From: Streptomyces sp. NBRC 110611 | GTDB lineage: Bacteria > Actinomycetota > Actinomycetes > Streptomycetales > Streptomycetaceae | NCBI RefSeq assembly: GCF_001590865.1 | Contig: NZ_BBUY01000003.1 | Span: forward strand, 193,846-257,845 | Length of the DNA: 64,000 nucleotides | Direction of reading: 5' to 3' | Part shown: positions 62,791 to 64,000 of the stretch, one piece after another | Numbering within the stretch: the stretch's first letter is position 1 | How the letters are laid out: the number at the start of each line of letters is the position of its first letter | The notes under the pieces: generated by a model | What the model was told of the DNA's origin: nothing | Database searches by the model: none | The model's input: only the letters and a program-made list of their open reading frames with translations | Made by a program: the position numbers and the translations under genes

Positions 62791-64000
62791 TCACTTGGTC
62801 GGCTTGTACGGCGTCGGCTTCGCCGGGCCCTTGTAGATGTTCAGGTGCAGTTCCTTGAGCCGGGCCGCTTCCAGCTCGCTCGGCGCGCCCATCATCAGGT
62901 CCTGCGCGTTGCCGTTCAGCGGGAACGCGATGGTCTCGCGGATGTTCGGCTCGTCGGCGAGCAGCATGACGATCCGGTCGACGCCGGGGGCGATGCCGCC
63001 GTGCGGCGGGGCGCCGAAGCGGAAGGCGCGCAGCATGCCCGCGAACTGCTCCTCGACGGTGTCACGGTCGTAGCCCGCGATCTCGAAGGCCTTGATCATG
63101 ATGTCGGGCTCGTGGTTCCGGATCGCGCCGGAGGACAGCTCGACACCGTTGCAGACGATGTCGTACTGCCAGCCCAGGATGTCCAGCGGGTCCTTCTCCT
63201 CCAGGTCCTTCATACCGCCCTGCGGCATGGAGAAGGGGTTGTGGGAGAAGTCGATCTTGCCGGTCTCCTCGTCCCGCTCGTACATCGGGAAGTCGACGAT
63301 CCAGCAGAAGCGGAAGACGCCCTCTTCGAAGTGGCCGGCCCGCTTCGCAGCCTCGACGCGCACCGCGCCCATGATCTTCGAGACCTCGTCGAAGTCGCCC
63401 GCGCCGAAGAACACGGCGTGGCCGGCCTCCAGGCCGAGGCGCTCGCCGAGGACCTTGACGTTCTCCTCGGTCAGGAACTTGGCGATCGGGCCGGTCAGTG
63501 CGCCATCGGCGCCGACGCGCACCCAGGCCAGGCCCTTGGCGCCCTGCTCGACGGCGAACTCACCGAGCTGGTCGAAGAACTTGCGCGGCTGGTCCTGCAC
63601 GGCCGGCACCGGCAGCGCGCGGACGTGCTTGCCCGCGAAGGCCTTGAACTCCGAGCCCTCGAAGACATCGGTGATGTCGACCAGTTCCAGCTGGGCGCGC
63701 AGGTCCGGCTTGTCGGAGCCGTACTTCAGCATCGCCTCGCGGAACGGGATGCGCGGGAACGGCGAGGTGACGTGGCGGCCACCACCGAACTCCTCGAAGA
63801 GCTCGGTCATCAGCTTCTCGACGGGCTGGAAGACGTCCTCCTGCTCGACGAAGGACATCTCGATGTCGAGCTGGTAGAACTCGCCCGGCGAACGGTCCGC
63901 ACGGGCGTCCTCGTCACGGAAGCAGGGGGCGATCTGGAAGTAGCGGTCGAAGCCCGAGATCATCAGCAGCTGCTTGAACTGCTGCGGGGCCTGCGGCAGC
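62791..64000 (-). CDS. aspS: Aspartyl-tRNA synthetase (C-terminal part)
   Basis: The window ends inside the gene; about 403 C-terminal residues are present and the N-terminal anticodon-binding OB fold is missing. Class II motif 2 is [20 protein letters not shown], and motif 3 is in [15 protein letters not shown]. The bacterial GAD-type insertion lies between, followed by [22 protein letters not shown], here cited only by its ends DFPMYE and HNPFS. It charges tRNA-Asp (and, in organisms lacking AsnRS, possibly tRNA-Asn). The frame is open to the right edge. Confidence 0.97.
   Translation of the reverse strand, partial: LPQAPQQFKQLLMISGFDRYFQIAPCFRDEDARADRSPGEFYQLDIEMSFVEQEDVFQPVEKLMTELFEEFGGGRHVTSPFPRIPFREAMLKYGSDKPDLRAQLELVDITDVFEGSEFKAFAGKHVRALPVPAVQDQPRKFFDQLGEFAVEQGAKGLAWVRVGADGALTGPIAKFLTEENVKVLGERLGLEAGHAVFFGAGDFDEVSKIMGAVRVEAAKRAGHFEEGVFRFCWIVDFPMYERDEETGKIDFSHNPFSMPQGGMKDLEEKDPLDILGWQYDIVCNGVELSSGAIRNHEPDIMIKAFEIAGYDRDTVEEQFAGMLRAFRFGAPPHGGIAPGVDRIVMLLADEPNIRETIAFPLNGNAQDLMMGAPSELEAARLKELHLNIYKGPAKPTPYKPTK

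Overview
This is a 64 kb stretch of a GC-rich actinobacterial chromosome, almost certainly Streptomyces. The reasons are very high GC with strong third-position bias, GTG starts, four-base stop/start overlaps, and Streptomyces-type families (DUF397/Scr1-type regulator pair, DUF5994, DUF1876, TerB/TerD, BlaI with an M56 peptidase, LCP, Rpf). Six perfect copies of GTTTCACGTGAAAC, the Streptomyces ParB-binding parS sequence, are spread through the window, so it probably lies close to oriC. metG and aspS at the right end agree with that as I recall the S. coelicolor map.

Layout. 1-6.2 kb: the start of a DUF418 membrane protein gene, a thioredoxin-reductase-like flavoprotein, a lipoprotein/histidine kinase pair, a PP2C phosphatase next to an M50/CBS site-2 protease, and a small unknown. 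6.4-11.4 kb: an unusual four-gene sulfur/PLP cassette (Y4yA-type decarboxylase-like enzyme, cysteine-synthase/rhodanese fusion, SufS-like enzyme, methyltransferase). 11.3-14.4 kb: an Rpf-like secreted protein and small conserved unknowns. 14.6-18.1 kb: a TerB/TerD stress locus with a BlaI-family repressor and an M56 peptidase. Three near-identical 18-bp inverted repeats lie 44-52 bp upstream of terB, terD and a small unknown gene and suggest a compact regulon. 18.2-21.2 kb: an LCP cell-wall ligase, a DUF1876 protein and a DUF4097 lipoprotein.

21.2-34.5 kb is a cobalamin corrin-ring block: cobN behind a B12 riboswitch, then cobG-cobH-cobIJ, cobK, cbiD, cobM and cobL. Several of these enzymes carry low-complexity insertions encoded by short tandem repeats. 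34.9-46.7 kb: a CDF metal exporter, a coiled-coil/(QG)n protein, membrane proteins, an MDR oxidoreductase, a response regulator without a kinase that overlaps an OpuC-type ATPase gene, the matching OpuC permeases and binding protein on the other strand, and a membrane-linked esterase. 47.2-55.2 kb: a VWA protein followed by a probable type VII-secretion-linked polymorphic toxin locus (SseB-like, helical partner, 1600-residue RHS effector, AT-richer putative immunity gene). 55.4-58.7 kb: small regulatory genes, including a 54-codon TTG-start gene. 58.8-64 kb: metG, a GT-C-type membrane protein and the 3' part of aspS.

Family calls rest on motifs and remembered family features only; no database search was run.
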